A stretch of DNA of 64,000 bases from Leguminivora glycinivorella. Lineage: Eukaryota; Arthropoda; Insecta; Lepidoptera; Tortricidae. The notes under the pieces were generated by a model that was not told where the DNA came from, made no database searches, and saw nothing but the letters and a program-made list of their open reading frames with translations. Shown piece after piece: positions 10,750-20,935 of this stretch. The translations under genes and the position numbers were made by a program. Location: contig NC_062987.1 of assembly GCF_023078275.1 (NCBI RefSeq), positions 20,259,772-20,323,771 of the forward strand, given 5' to 3'. Within the stretch, counting starts at the first letter, position 1; every line of letters starts with the position of its first letter.

Positions 10750-13700
10750 TCACTTATTTAATGATACAAATAAATGACTAACAAACTTATCATGTTTTTC
10801 TTTTGCTAACGGTTTCGTTAAAACATCGGCCACCATTTCATCAGTTGATAGGTATTTTAAAACGACAGTACCTTCCTCAACGATTTCTCTGATGAAGTGA
10901 TGTCGTACATCGATGTGCTTCGTTCTGGCGTGGTACATAGAATTAGCGCACAATTTCAGTGCAGACTGATTGTCATTAAACAAAGTAATCCTATACTGTA
11001 CCCCGTAAATTTCGAACAGAAACTTGCGTAGAAAGAGAGCCTCTTTACAAGCATCTGACAGACACATGTACTCACTCTCCGTGCTTGAAAGAGCGACTGT
11101 CTTTTGTTTCTTACTCTCCCATGAGATCGTAGAATTTCCGATTTTGAACACAAAACCGGTATAAGATCGGCGATCGACCTCATTTGACGCAAAATCAGCA
11201 TCAGCATATGCGACGATGTCTAAACCAGATTTCTGAAAACTTAAACAATGATTAAGCGTACCTTTCAGATAGCGAAGAACGCGTTTCGCCGCTTTCCAGT
11301 GGTTCTCGTCGTACGCGTCGTTGAACTGGCTGAGTGAGCTGACAGCATGCGCAATATCTGGTCGCGTACATACCGCTATGTACATTAGACATCCTATCAG
11401 GCCTCTGTAGTCGTGCGTACAATCTTTCTTTGTAGATTTCACGAGCTTCAGACCTGTTTCCATAGGTGTTCGTGCAGGTTTGCAGTCCGACATATGAAAT
11501 CGTTCTAGCACCTTCTTAATATAGCTTGACTGGTCTAGAGTAATCTCGTCATTCTGTCTGCAAAGCCTCATTCCAAGAATGTGATGAGCTGGCCCTAAGT
11601 CTTTGATTTCAAAGGCCTTCTTTAATTCTTCTTTGATTCCAGCCGTATCTCGGCAATCAGCTGAAGAAAACAACATTATGTCATCAACATAGAGCGCAAT
11701 TATAATAATGGATTTCCCGCTCGACTTGACATAAACACAAGGTTCGGAAGATAAACGTTTGAACTTCATTTTGTTTGTCAAAACGCCATTTATTTTCTCA
11801 TACCAAGACTTCGAAGCTTGCTTCAGTCCGTATATGGCCTTATTCAACTTGTAAACTTTATCTTCTTGGCCCTTAATCTTATAGCCTTCTGGCTGCTCCA
11901 TAAAAACGGTTTCTTTTAAATCTCCATTCAAAAACGCCGTTTTTACATCAAGATGCTCGATATTCATGTTATGTTCCGTTGCTAAAGCTAGTAACGTACG
12001 TATAGTGGAATATCTTACTACAGGAGAAAACGTTTCCTCGTAATCAATACCGTATTTCTGGGTATAACCTTTTGCAACAAGGCGCGCTTTGTATCTCAGT
12101 ATTTCCCCATCGAGGCCAAGCTTTCTTTTAAAGATCCACTTGCATTTGACAGGCCGTTGCTTCGCATCGCGGTCAGTCAGAGTCCAACACTTGTTATCGA
12201 TGAAGGATTTATACTCTTCTGCCATCGCGGCTTTCCACTTACTCGCATCCGGGCCACTCAGTGCCTCGCGAACTGTTTGAGGGTCCCCTGTGTCACTGCA
12301 TACAGTGTTTGCTATATTAGCAGACTCAAACTCACTCGTTCCGTCCGTAGAGTTTTCAAAGTCTTCCAGTGTTGAATCTCCTGGGACATACGTCTCATCC
12401 GCAGGGTCATCTGGGGTCTCACTGCTGCTCTCAGAATCATCTGTTGTAATGACGCTGTTATCTTGAACGCTTTCATCAGATATTTCTGCGGGCTCTTGGG
12501 GTAAAACGGGTAAAGCGGGTTGCACCTGAGTATTATCAGCGACAGTTACATTGTTCGTCAAACTAATCTGAGTGTAACGTGAACTGTCATACTCATCCGA
12601 TGAAATGTCATTCCAAAAAGCATGTTCTAGAAAAATCACGTTTCTAGCTTTTATGACAGTCTTCGGGTTCTCCGGATCTATCAATCTGTAACCTTTGGTA
12701 TCGTCACAGTATCCGGCAAAAATATACTTCTTACTTTTGGGATCCAGTTTGTCCCGTTTGTGCTGAAGGGTATACGCTTGACAGCCAAAAATGCGCAGGT
12801 AGCTAAGATTCTCTTTTTTACCTGTCCACTTTTCTTCTGGTGTACTGCCCATCACAGCCTTAGTCGGAGAGCGATTCTTAAGGTAGACGGCGGTGTTAAC
12901 CGCTTCTGCCCAGAATTCCTTTTTCAAGCCTGCTTCCTGAAGCATGCACCTGGCTTTCTCCGTAACGCTTCTTATCGCGCGCTCCGCGACTCCGTTCTGA
13001 GCTGATGACCTTGGAACCGTGGTCTGATGTCGAATTCCATGCGCCTTCAGGAACTTCTGAAATTTAGAATTGACATATTCACCACCATTGTCACTACGAA
13101 GAACTTTTATTTTCTTATTGGTTTGGTTTTCCACGAGAGCTTTGAATTCTTTAAACATCTCAAAAACCTCATCCTTCCGCCTAAGAAAATAAACAAATGT
13201 TTTTCTTGACAAGTCATCAATGAATAACAGGAAATATCTTTTCCCACCTATGGACGGACACGGTAGTGGTCCCATGACGTCACTATGAACTAACCCAAGG
13301 ATTTCCTTAGCCCTGGTCTCAGATTTCTTCGGAAATGGCAACTTAGTCTGTTTACCTAAAATACAGGAAACACACGACTCAAAATTATTGTTGTCATAAG
13401 AAATACCAGTGACCATACCTTTTCTCAGTAACTCCATACTGCGGGCGTTCAGATGAGATAGACGTCGATGCCAAACTTGTTGCGTTGACTGGCTTCCAGT
13501 AGCAGGGAACTGTGGCGCATGCTTCACGCTCTCAGCAACAGAACGTGCCGGCACCGCTACGCTGTCACCTGTACGTAAAGACAAAGGCATAGCCTGCGAA
13601 GATGGCTCGCTACACAAAGCCGAAAGAGTTTCGATGGCATCGAGTTGATAAATACCATCTCTTAGGGTAGCTGTAGCTAAAACCTGCCCTTTGTCAAAAA

Positions 13701-14655
13701 CTTTACACACGCCAGAACGAAACACAATTTCGTAACCTTTCCTATCCATAGCACTAACAGATAATAAATTTGTAGACAATTTAGGTACTAAGTACACATT
13801 ACTTATAGATCTCACACTATTGTCCTTTAACAAAGCTTGAGCAGTTCCTTTCCCAGCTGTCAATAAGGCTTCACCATTCGCGATGTATACCTTCTTTGGT
13901 TTATCAGTAGTAAAATCTGATAAAAAGCTGCGATCGTTGCAGAAATGCTGTGCCGCACCACTGTCGACGTACCAAACGTCACGGTTCGCTCCTGCGGCCA
14001 ATGCAGTAAGCATCGTCTGGCTTTTCATGCCACTCTTCTTGCCGTCAGAGTTTTCTGGACAATCCTTCTTGGTGTGTCCACTCTTTTTGCACCTGAAGCA
14101 TTTAATTGGGTTGCGTGCTTTCCGAGTTGCAAAAGCCGTAGCATTCTCACTTTTCTCATTGCGTCTTGAATTTTCTAGAAGCAATTTGGCTTTGACATTT
14201 TCGCTTGACAGTGACGTGTTCGAATTTTCTAGAGCCATTATCAACGGGTCGTAATCGCTTGTCAAGCCACTGAGTAGAATCACGGCCACGAAGTCATCTT
14301 CCAATGCCTTCCCGATGTCGCTCAGCTGTTGCGATATATCCATGACCTTGTTGACGTAAACCTCCATGCTACCACATTCGCTCAGTTTGATGACGAACAG
14401 TGTGCGTAGCAGTCCGAGCCGTCGTGACAAGCCTCGGTCCTCGTATGCCTTTTGCAGGTTGCTCCACGCTTCGCGAGCCGTCTTGGCATTTCTAATTTGT
14501 GGAAACACACAAGGCTGTACGTTTAAGGCGATTTTCGCGAGCGCCTTCTCCTGCTTCTTCGCGTCTTCATTTTTATTTTCAGGCGTGCTTATACATTCCC
14601 AATTCTGTATTCCAGACAGTTTTTCGATGAAACCATTCTGACTGGCAGATGCCAT
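10750..14655 (-). CDS. Ty1/copia gag-pol polyprotein
   Basis: This single open frame of 1301 residues encodes gag, protease, integrase, reverse transcriptase and RNase H in copia order. Visible are a CX2CX4HX4C zinc knuckle (residues 186-199), the protease DSG (231-233), the HLSH-type GAG-pre-integrase region (~396), the integrase triad D459, D522, E558 (DD35E), an RT core around FSPV (876-879), the catalytic YVDD (989-992), and RNase H residues in ADADF (1151-1155), TESEY (1192-1196) and KHIDVRHH (1246-1253). No stop or frameshift interrupts it. At the N-terminus, NW at residues 18-19 is followed directly by ECIST, so the tryptophan/methionine-rich start of the copia gag domain appears deleted in frame. 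It would act in virus-like particles for reverse transcription and integration. Whether this copy is functional is unknown. Confidence 0.95.
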   Translation of the reverse strand: MASASQNGFIEKLSGIQNWECISTPENKNEDAKKQEKALAKIALNVQPCVFPQIRNAKTAREAWSNLQKAYEDRGLSRRLGLLRTLFVIKLSECGSMEVYVNKVMDISQQLSDIGKALEDDFVAVILLSGLTSDYDPLIMALENSNTSLSSENVKAKLLLENSRRNEKSENATAFATRKARNPIKCFRCKKSGHTKKDCPENSDGKKSGMKSQTMLTALAAGANRDVWYVDSGAAQHFCNDRSFLSDFTTDKPKKVYIANGEALLTAGKGTAQALLKDNSVRSISNVYLVPKLSTNLLSVSAMDRKGYEIVFRSGVCKVFDKGQVLATATLRDGIYQLDAIETLSALCSEPSSQAMPLSLRTGDSVAVPARSVAESVKHAPQFPATGSQSTQQVWHRRLSHLNARSMELLRKGMVTGISYDNNNFESCVSCILGKQTKLPFPKKSETRAKEILGLVHSDVMGPLPCPSIGGKRYFLLFIDDLSRKTFVYFLRRKDEVFEMFKEFKALVENQTNKKIKVLRSDNGGEYVNSKFQKFLKAHGIRHQTTVPRSSAQNGVAERAIRSVTEKARCMLQEAGLKKEFWAEAVNTAVYLKNRSPTKAVMGSTPEEKWTGKKENLSYLRIFGCQAYTLQHKRDKLDPKSKKYIFAGYCDDTKGYRLIDPENPKTVIKARNVIFLEHAFWNDISSDEYDSSRYTQISLTNNVTVADNTQVQPALPVLPQEPAEISDESVQDNSVITTDDSESSSETPDDPADETYVPGDSTLEDFENSTDGTSEFESANIANTVCSDTGDPQTVREALSGPDASKWKAAMAEEYKSFIDNKCWTLTDRDAKQRPVKCKWIFKRKLGLDGEILRYKARLVAKGYTQKYGIDYEETFSPVVRYSTIRTLLALATEHNMNIEHLDVKTAFLNGDLKETVFMEQPEGYKIKGQEDKVYKLNKAIYGLKQASKSWYEKINGVLTNKMKFKRLSSEPCVYVKSSGKSIIIIALYVDDIMLFSSADCRDTAGIKEELKKAFEIKDLGPAHHILGMRLCRQNDEITLDQSSYIKKVLERFHMSDCKPARTPMETGLKLVKSTKKDCTHDYRGLIGCLMYIAVCTRPDIAHAVSSLSQFNDAYDENHWKAAKRVLRYLKGTLNHCLSFQKSGLDIVAYADADFASNEVDRRSYTGFVFKIGNSTISWESKKQKTVALSSTESEYMCLSDACKEALFLRKFLFEIYGVQYRITLFNDNQSALKLCANSMYHARTKHIDVRHHFIREIVEEGTVVLKYLSTDEMVADVLTKPLAKEKHDKFVSHLFVSLNK

Positions 14656-14746
14656 CTTTTGTTTTTGTTGCGAAAATTTTGAAAATAATTTGATGAAGTT
14701 TCACGCGAACACTTCGGAAAATTATTACTATCGTAGCAAATTTACT

Positions 14747-14762
14747 GCATGATCTGCTACCA
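14747..14762 (-). promoter_or_regulatory. Copia primer-binding site
   Basis: Directly inside the 5' LTR, the minus strand reads TTGGTAGCAGATCATG. TGGTAGCAGA is complementary to the 3' end of insect initiator tRNA-Met (…TCTGCTACCA), the usual primer for Ty1-type elements. The match then breaks after about ten bases. Confidence 0.7.
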
Positions 14763-14970
14763 AGTTGGAAATATCCGTGGACACAGTAAATAAAATACTA
14801 GATAGTTTTCCAATGTATATTTGTGCCGACCGCACAGGCAAACGAACTGAACCAAACTGACATGTTTACATTGTGTGACATTGTCTAGAAGACGATTCTA
14901 TTCAACCAGTAGAGTTTATAATGGTGCACATACGAACTTCATAGTTAATAAACTTACGTAGGTTCTAACA
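14763..14970 (-). repeat. Copia 5' LTR
   Basis: This 208-bp LTR would carry the element's promoter and is identical to the 3' LTR. TGTAT follows on the plus strand as the second target-duplication copy. Confidence 0.95.
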
Positions 14971-14975
14971 TGTAT

Positions 14976-15494
14976 TAACTAACAACTAAAAGTGTTAAAA
15001 TAAATAAATCCCGTTATATTTTTGGTAAGGACAAATGATATTATTATTTATGGTCGCTTAAAAAAGCTTATTAATTTAATAAACACAAACTCTCTTACAT
15101 TGTGACAGGAACTTTGATTATGAAGACAAAAATATCACACTTGAGTAAGATGATGACTGATGATGATGACATTCATTTAACACTTGTCACAGATAAAACT
15201 ATAGTATCACGGTTTAACGGAAGTAGTGTAATTGTCGAATTGTCTATGCACACTGTAAATAAATTGAACTTTTTTGTATACCAGAAAAAATAAGATCCGA
15301 TTCTTCGTTTTTTAACATCAGAAAAAGGGTAGACAATTGTATACCAATTTCATAGTAGTAATTCTACCAGTTTAGACAATTTAACAGTTCACCAGATGGC
15401 GCCACAATAACCGATTATTGTCACTGACAAATCAAGATCACACATTTTTTGAAGCTATTTTTTCTAACTTAGATACACATTAGTACACATACTA
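14976..15494. other. Unassigned stretch
   Basis: No gene or named repeat is supported. The short ORF at 15102 lacks any recognisable feature. Confidence 0.4.
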
Positions 15495-15497
15495 TTA

Positions 15498-15630
15498 GTC
15501 CGTTTTCACATTATCCGATTCGATATCGGATGTCAGAAGGATTTCAATGGAAAAAATCCAAGATGGCGCCTGTAATGTATGGGATATCGGTCTTACATCC
15601 GATATCGGATCGGATAATGTGAAAACGCAC
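15498..15630. mobile_element. Palindromic TWA MITE (family H)
   Basis: The 133-bp element has long inverted arms (GTTTTCACATTATCCGAT and its inverse, each with GATATCGGAT) and perfect flanking TTA. The centre is AAAAATCCAAGATGGCGCC. It is typical of the family's well-kept copies. Confidence 0.85.
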
Positions 15631-15633
15631 TTA

Positions 15634-16500
15634 CTCTGTACCTACAATCACAGTAGCGACATTTATCCCCATCATCATCATCATCTAACCTTTACCGTCA
15701 TAATAATTGGATGCGAGCATAAGTATCGTAGACAAACAAACACTTCCTTATACTCATAATTGCTCGTTATGCCCATTATTTCTGCTTTTTTTGAACCACA
15801 ATAGCTCATCATGGTTGTTAAGCCAACTGCATACTAATTCGATATACTATTGGTCTCGGTTGAAAGGTGTTAAGCGACTTCATTTGTCCAAGCAAACGGA
15901 CAAAGAATAGCAGGTAATTTATGGAGGGGAGGAAAATGCTCCAGCCGTCATATCCATCAGAAATATCTGAGCAGCTAAGGTTTTCATATATATCTATCTA
16001 ATATATCTATTATTAACTGAAATGGGCAAGCTGATGAACTTTGTAAATATTTAAAACACCTTTGGCACAGCTTTGACAATAAATATTAAGTATCTTATCT
16101 TATCTTATCTTAACAAGGCAACACCTACCTACATATAGGAAAAACATTAAAATAAAAAAGTTTTTGAATCTTTTTTCGCGAAAATGCCCACCCACATAAA
16201 ACAATCCAGTTCAGAAACAATAAACATACGCGATTTCGTGGTTGGACTCGTCATAAAAGTTGTGCAAATAGGATTTATACATTTTTTACTTATTTTATGA
16301 TTTGTACTTATTTTTTACGGGACTGCAAAACGATACGGGAAACGCAAACGATAGAATGGCAATGTCATTATTTTATCAATACAAACACTAATAAAAAAAT
16401 AACTTTGTACTAAACTTTACTCTTTGGCCAATACACCATTTTTTTTTTTGTTTTTTGTTAAACTCGACACGTCGTTATTATAGGTTCATTATCAGGAACC
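15634..16500. other. Mostly unassigned, with a retroposon tail
   Basis: A CATCATCATCATCATC microsatellite lies near 15670. Around 16050-16114, CCTTTGGCACAGCTTTGACA, then AATAAAT and a CTTAT tandem tail, look like a LINE 3' end on the plus strand. The rest shows nothing I can name. Confidence 0.45.
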
Positions 16501-16502
16501 TA

Positions 16503-16849
16503 TACAGGGTGTAAACCTAATACGGGCGAACCTCTTAACGGTGGTGAGTATAGGACATAAAAAATGGAATTAGATAACTTTTACTTAAAATAGAAATATT
16601 TTTTTTATCCATACAAATTAATTCGGCCCGCAACGTAATGCAAACACACTCGCGTTAAACGCTGGTTGACAGTTGTCATTGATTGTCATCGCAACCACAT
16701 TTACAGTACATTGCTGCTGGAAAATTTTTCAAAAATTTATTATGTCCTGAAAATTAAGAGTAACTCAAAAACACCTTTTAATTAATGATAACAATATTGA
16801 ATTGTATGCCTGGTTTCATTTATCGCCCTTATTAAGTTTACGCACTGTA
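16503..16849. mobile_element. TA-flanked MITE with TACAGGGTGTAAAC ends (copy 1)
   Basis: The left end TACAGGGTGTAAACCTAATA matches the inverted right end over about 27 bp with a few mismatches, and TA flanks both sides. A second copy starts at 31460. A TA duplication fits a Tc1/mariner-type non-autonomous element. Confidence 0.75.
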
Positions 16850-16851
16850 TA

Positions 16852-18640
16852 ACGACGAAATGAAATTAATTTAAGAATTACATTCAAGTTAGTGTCAAGT
16901 GATTGACGGCACATGTCAAAACAAATAACATTAGGAATTGATAAAGGCATAACACACGTGTTCAGTAATTATCTTAATTTTTTTTAATAACTCGATAACC
17001 GTCAAAGTTAAGACGTTTGTTTCTTAGAGAAATTAATAGTACCTATTTGATCTAAAGAACCTTCCCATAAAGTTAACGGAATTCAATAAAAATATAGTCG
17101 CGAAATTAAAATTGTCTATGACCAGGATTTCGCCGCCTAGATTTTTTTGCCGCCTTTTTTACTGACCGAAATGAATTGCTAAAGTATACATTGAAGGTGA
17201 AGGTTCGTCAGCATTGCATTAATGTAAGTGGTCTGCATCCTTTAGAGGATAATGGGAGCCTTGCCATTGGGACAGCCATTAATGTGGCTGTAATAAATGT
17301 GCTGCGTATTTCTTTATTAAACAACTATGCACCAAGTATTTAAGTCAACTGGGATAATTGCGTCTATTGGAATAAAAACATCTTTTGAAGATAGAGGGCT
17401 GGCTGATAAGTTTCCTAAAATACCGATTTAAAAAGAAATAAATTAAAAAGTAAAATTGTCAGTCTAATACCCCGACCTTTGCGTAGGTAAATATTAAATC
17501 AATATTAACGATTAAGTAGTCGCAAACCTGCTTTAAATTTTCGTAAAAGTGAAGAACGTAATTTCTAAATGGAACATTTTAGAATCATTTATACCCGTAC
17601 GTTACAATATTAGTGACCATCTATTACCTACCATACTTCGAACATTGAAGGTGGCAATAGTTTTAAGTAGTTTTTTTTTCATCTTATTTTTTTGCTGGTT
17701 GGTGTCTTTTCTCTGATTGCATTTTAAATATGCTACTCGCCTGCATTGCGGCTACTTATTTAAATATTGTTTCCAGCCATGGCATTCTAACAAAATAATG
17801 TGTTACGCTTCCGTAATTTAATTGCAACGTTAATATTGATTTATTTTAATTTCATTTATTAAATACGTGCATGGATATGGAAATACGTGATCTCTGCCTA
17901 CAACTCTGGGAAACAGGCGTGTTTGTATGTATGTATTTATGTATGTATAATAAATACGTACCTGCAGATGACAGACTTGATGTCTTGATTTAATAGAATT
18001 TATGTAAGTTTATAAATTCGTCACACCAATCACCGTTTAAACGCGAATTGTCAAATAAGTAATTATGTCAATTTAGTATCTATAATAACTACATCGTATG
18101 TACCTATAGTAGTAAGAGTATAACAATATGGAACAAAAATCATTATCTACTTCATTCGCTTTAGTATGGAGTGATAATAGGTATGCAAATAAGTAAAGAT
18201 TTTTATTGTAGTGTTAATGTTATAAAATTAATGTAAGTACCAAAAGGCAATAAAAAATCAGTCACGTTTTACTAAATGTGGACTTGGACCACTGGTAAAT
18301 TCGTAAAAAATTAAAATTCCTTATTTTATTTTTAACTTTAAAAAACAAGGAAAATGCAAAGAACAAAACATTAAACGTTTGAAAAATCAAGTTTTTCTTT
18401 TATAAAAAATTTTGTCAATAAAAAAGGTGACAACATAATGTATGCGTCAAGAGTTGACCTCCCATAAGAAATTTGATTTTCCCGCCTTTTTCATCGACAA
18501 GTTTTACTGTAATAAATTTATCCAGGAAATGTAATTTTAAATTCAATCTCCAAGAATCTTCAAAAAATATCTGTTTCTTCTCCTATAAGTATGTAAGTAC
18601 CTTCAAACAAATAACAAAGGAATACAATTTTATTAAAATA
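16852..18640. other. Unassigned, repeat-poor stretch
   Basis: This is one of the longest segments without a clear transposable element. Around 17893-17950 a degraded TGCCTACAACTCTGGGAAAC plus GTATGTATGTA resembles the retroposon tail seen at 852. No ORF is convincing. Confidence 0.4.
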
Positions 18641-18650
18641 ATAAACATAC

Positions 18651-18776
18651 CATTTTGTATTTTTCGGTCTGGCAAATAAACTAGAATCCACACACAGCAC
18701 TACACAAACCACAATCGATATTTTCACAACACTGTCTCGAACCGAATGAGCACTTCCACAGCTTCTTGCTTTTGAT
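18651..18776 (-). other. Candidate host exon ending in an ATG at a splice donor
   Basis: On the minus strand a pyrimidine-rich acceptor (CTATTTTTTTTGCAG) precedes ~126 bp that end ACAAAATG followed by the donor GTATGT. The AAAATG context is a normal insect start, so this could be a 5' exon whose last codon is the initiator. Another frame reads KISIVVCVVLCVDSSLFA, which resembles a signal peptide but lacks an ATG. The next exon is not found in the window. The call rests on splice-site appearance only. Confidence 0.3.
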
Positions 18777-18779
18777 CTG

Positions 18780-19702
18780 CAAAAAAAATAGCGATTTAGT
18801 GAAAGTGAATGGCTGTTAGGTTGGGTCTTCGTCCGTTGCGGTAGGTTGCTACTGTCAAAATTTGATTCGAACATTTTTTTTTTACTTAAAAAATGTCAAA
18901 TGTCTACTAGGTTCCGAAAAAAAAAACTTAATTCGTGGCTAAAAAGAGCAATCCTTCTCCGCTCAAATTTGCTTTTTCAGTTCTATTTTATTGCCCTGTT
19001 TTGATATTAAATTATTGAAAGTATTTAAACTTAGACACATGCCACGCCTGGGTATGTGTCCTTACGTATAATTTTAAGTTCCGAATTCTTAATTATTATT
19101 TAGACCTCATTTAATCATTTGTTTCTGAGGTAAAAAAACCGTTAGGTAGATTATTTAAAAAAAATACCTCAACATTCAAACGTTCAAAAATGATCATTTA
19201 CTACAGTTAATATAATTACATGAAATTGTGTTAAAAATATTTTAAATTATTCCAATATCCAGTGAGTCAAATGGGGCTACGTTTTTATAGGAAAGCGGGA
19301 GATATTCTTCTTAAAGCCATTGATACATGTATTGTAATTATATTCAAAATGTACGCGTACCTACTACGTGTTCTCTTACGTTAATGCTCATATTAATTTA
19401 TCACTTATTATTAATGACACATAGAAGAGCGCCATCTATAATTACCTTTCACCTTTCCCATTTAGGCGCGAACGACGTTTAATTTCGTAAGCCCGTTGCG
19501 TGTTTAAAAAACTTTTGAATTGTTTATGACTAATTATTTTTTTCTAATGTGGCCAGTGAAAAATGCGAAATTACGTAATTTAGTGTTTGTGCAAAACGGA
19601 ACTACATACGTAACGATTTCTATTTTAAAATAGTATTTTAAATATAGTGTTTATGCGTAGACTGTAGCTTGCGTTGGCTCAAATTGTTGCCTTTCTTAAG
19701 TC
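18780..19702. other. Unassigned stretch
   Basis: AT-rich; no gene or nameable repeat. It may be intron or upstream DNA of the candidate exon at 18651. Confidence 0.4.
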
Positions 19703-19705
19703 TAA

Positions 19706-19838
19706 GTGCGTTTTCACATTATCCGATCCGATATCGGATGTCGGACCGATATCCCATACATTACAGGCGCCATCTTGGATTTTTTCCATAGAAATCCTTC
19801 CGACATCCGATATCGGATCGGATAATGTGAAAACGCAC
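19706..19838. mobile_element. Palindromic TWA MITE (family H)
   Basis: A 133-bp copy with perfect TAA on both sides and almost perfect arms. Its orientation is opposite to the copies at 15498 and 50606, judged from the AAGATGGCGCC centre. Confidence 0.88.
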
Positions 19839-19841
19839 TAA

Positions 19842-20640
19842 GGCTGCATAATTGCATAAAATAATCATATGCAGCGGAAAATTATTATACATTCATACTT
19901 TTACGGCTTATTTATGCTCGTAATTTTATTTTAATGAGCACTGAAATTTCTAAACGGAGAATTAATGAAGACAATAAGTAACTATAAAACGGAATAACAA
20001 GGACAAAGACTTTCTAAGTATACTGAGGTTGAAAATAAAAAAAAAGTGTGTTTTAAAAGAGTAGACTCAGTAAGACGCTTACCAGTCATAGTATTTAAAG
20101 AGCAATTATTATCTATAGACCGTCAACCAAATCTTGTCACTAGAAAAATGCGGCAAATTTGAAAAATCGCGGGCTAGCAACACTAGTTTTGAAAATCGGT
20201 GGAAATTCGCGTGCCATTTGTATCCTATCTGTGGAAATCTCCATCCTACCAAAAAGAGAAATAACTAGCACATATCCGTCCCTTTTTAATACATTATCTA
20301 ATTCGTAAGGAAGGAGCGAGCCCCTTGAAAAAAAAAATATCTGTGGCTGTTCGACGTACATTGCTGGTTTTTGTTCGTTTCATAGGGATACCATACTTTA
20401 GTTTGATATACATTGCTACTGCCAAAATTTGGTTGACAGGCTATATCATTAACTTCATCAAACGCAAGAATCGATAAGTATTTAAGTTAAAAACTAAACG
20501 CAGTTACAATATTGCATATGTTTCTTCTTAAGCCGCCCATGGATTTTTGTTTGTCGGACCTAAGCTAAATTTATGACGTTTACTTAACAACTATACCCGC
20601 TGCAAGCTTAGGTACATTTAAAATCTATTTTCATTATTTT
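19842..20640. other. Unassigned stretch
   Basis: No convincing ORF, RNA or repeat end. Confidence 0.4.
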
Positions 20641-20646
20641 TTTGTC

Positions 20647-20791
20647 ATAACCTAACCACAAAATTAAAATTTTGTAAACTGATTTCCACATGGCTAAGAA
20701 CACTCCCGACTAATTCAGCGTTCAAACAAAAAAACTAAATCCAAATCGGGTCATCCGTTCGGGAGCTACGATGCCACGGACAGACACACAC

Positions 20792-20848
<57 letters not shown>

Positions 20849-20932
20849 TAAACAGACAAACAGACAAACAGACAAACAGACAGACAGACAGACACGTCAA
20901 ACTTACCTATAACACCACGCGTCCTCTTTGCG
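20647..20932 (-). repeat. Family A microsatellite repeat with long GACA array
   Basis: In minus orientation this is the family A repeat, with a GTCT microsatellite of over 100 bp interrupted by GTTT units. Its terminal GCG-TCG-GGGGTTAA sequence is split: the foldback element at 20936 has inserted there, and the remainder resumes at about 23858. Confidence 0.8.
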
Positions 20933-20935
20933 TCG

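Larger units (their letters stand above)
10287..14970 (-). mobile_element. Complete Ty1/copia LTR retrotransposon, young insertion
   Basis: The 4684-bp element has two 208-bp LTRs that I read as identical base for base, and a perfect 5-bp target duplication TGTAT (10282-10286 and 14971-14975). On the minus strand the LTRs start TGTTAGAACC and end TTTCCAACT. A primer-binding site, a purine-rich tract (AAGGGCCAA) and one long ORF lie between them. Identical LTRs mean very recent insertion. A deletion early in gag may make it defective in that protein. Confidence 0.95.

Noticed and set aside
13883..14254. Plus-strand ORFs across the copia element
   Set aside because: They are antisense shadows of the polyprotein without independent evidence.
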